Source: Thermoprotei archaeon
Lineage (GTDB): Archaea > Thermoproteota > Thermoprotei_A > Sulfolobales > WANQ01
Length of the DNA: 6,832 nucleotides
Assembly: GCA_027038805.1 (NCBI GenBank)
Contig: JALWGO010000293.1
Location: 1-6,832 of the forward strand
Direction: 5' to 3'
Translations under genes and position numbers: made by a program
Part shown: one piece after another, positions 6,276 through 6,832 of the stretch
Position numbering within the stretch: position 1 is the first letter of the stretch
Layout of the letters: every line of letters starts with the position of its first letter
Notes under the pieces: model-generated
Told to the model about the DNA's origin: nothing
Database searches by the model: none
Seen by the model: the letters and a program-made list of their open reading frames with translations, nothing else

Positions 6276-6832
6276 TCATTCCTTACTGCTACGCCGTGTT
6301 ACAGCAATTATTGCTGATATAATCGCTATAATTGATAAGGCTATTAGCGAGCCAAACATATAGGTTATCCATGAAGGAGTTTTCTCAACAACCATAGTGG
6401 TCGTCACGGTTTTCTCTTTCAGAACAGTCTCAGTAACAGTGCTCGTAACCCTTTCTGTCTCCCTAGTTACCGAGGTCGTAGTCTCTGTCACCGTTATCGT
6501 CTTGGTCGTCGTCTCTAGAAGGCTTATGGTGACCGTATGGTTTCTCTCATGGGTAACAGTCTCGGTCTTGGTAACGGTGATTGTCTCTGTAGCGTTAGTA
6601 TGTGCTTGTTGTTTAATGTAGGCTTCTACTAGAATACTTAAAGCACCATTATCCCCCAAGCATTTGTCCATAGATAATAGTTTTTCAGCACTACTGATAG
6701 TGTCATCGTATCCTTTTCTCCCCTTTAATAACCCTATAAGGTCTAGGGCATGGTATCTACACAAGCTCTTTGCATCATAGGTGAATATTCCTTTATTCCA
6801 TCCGGCTAGTGTTGGGGCATAGCTCATAGGGC
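6276..6832 (-). CDS. C-terminal part of a surface protein with Thr-rich stalk and membrane anchor (5' end outside the window)
   Basis: The frame is open through the window edge, and the first visible Met (codon 6825-6827) lacks a signal peptide, so this is probably the end of a larger exported protein. Counting from that Met: residues 1-75 are a mixed globular segment with two cysteines (23, 56) and a helical, Leu-rich pattern that I do not recognise. Residues about 79-150 form a low-complexity stalk of Thr, Val and Glu (repeats such as TETITVTKTETVT) with sequons at Asn78 and Asn96. Residues 153-176 are a hydrophobic helix, and TRRSSKE is a basic cytoplasmic tail. Thr-rich stalks before a C-terminal anchor are common in archaeal surface-bound binding proteins, proteases and glycosidases, where they are often O-glycosylated. 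The catalytic or binding part would lie upstream, beyond 6832. It is convergent with the five-helix membrane protein gene. Confidence 0.75.
   Translation of the reverse strand, partial: PMSYAPTLAGWNKGIFTYDAKSLCRYHALDLIGLLKGRKGYDDTISSAEKLLSMDKCLGDNGALSILVEAYIKQQAHTNATETITVTKTETVTHERNHTVTISLLETTTKTITVTETTTSVTRETERVTSTVTETVLKEKTVTTTMVVEKTPSWITYMFGSLIALSIIAIISAIIAVTRRSSKE
6378..6593 (-). repeat. Low-complexity Thr/Val/Glu stalk-coding tract
   Basis: This 216-bp stretch is built of alternating ACN and GTN codons with GAG/GAA. Because ACN-GTN runs resemble their own reverse complement, the opposite strand also reads as an open Val/Thr-rich frame, which is a shadow and not a gene. The repeat is degenerate, not an exact tandem array. 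Confidence 0.7.

Noticed and set aside
6397..6621. 74-codon Val-rich open frame on the + strand
   Set aside because: It is the mirror of the Thr/Val stalk on the minus strand, since ACN-GTN codon runs are nearly self-complementary.

Overview
The window reads as chromosomal DNA of a hyperthermophilic crenarchaeon (Thermoproteota), most likely Desulfurococcales or a close relative. This rests on AGA/AGG-dominated arginine codons, heavy ATA and CTA use, moderately AT-rich DNA, strong GGAGG-type Shine-Dalgarno sites, TTG and GTG starts, TATA-like boxes about 45 bp before starts, a glutamate dehydrogenase of the hyperthermophile type, and surface proteins with Thr-rich or Ig-like stalks and a C-terminal membrane anchor. 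The placement is inferred from style, not from a database match.

Layout. (1) Positions 36-2929 (+) hold a tight two-gene unit: an 804-residue secreted or surface protein built of tandem Ig-like beta-sandwich domains with a C-terminal membrane anchor, then, 2 bp later, a 158-residue protein with one membrane helix and a cytoplasmic winged-helix domain. (2) Positions 2948-3742 (-) encode an ACT-V4R fusion, a putative small-molecule-binding regulator, convergent with the unit before it. (3) Positions 3743-4040 are a 298-bp divergent intergenic region with a credible promoter at each end. It also carries a dense set of dyads, including a tandem GTTA/TAAC array and a 9-bp-armed inverted repeat next to the gdhA TATA box. 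(4) Positions 4041-5309 (+) encode a full-length glutamate dehydrogenase with a TTG start. (5) Positions 5310-5548 are intergenic, with a T-rich probable terminator, a 12-bp direct repeat and a small palindrome. (6) Positions 5549-6259 (+) encode a five-helix membrane protein of unknown function. (7) Positions 6276-6832 (-) hold the C-terminal end of a surface protein with a Thr/Val/Glu-rich stalk and membrane anchor; its start lies outside the window.

How the genes may work together. The clearest link is between the ACT-V4R protein and glutamate dehydrogenase: they are divergent and share one regulatory region rich in operator-like repeats, and ACT domains commonly sense amino acids. The first two genes look like a split membrane sensor, with an extracellular Ig-like partner and a membrane-tethered DNA-binding partner. 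Both links are inferences from layout and domain content. No mobile elements, CRISPR arrays, tRNA or rRNA genes were seen.
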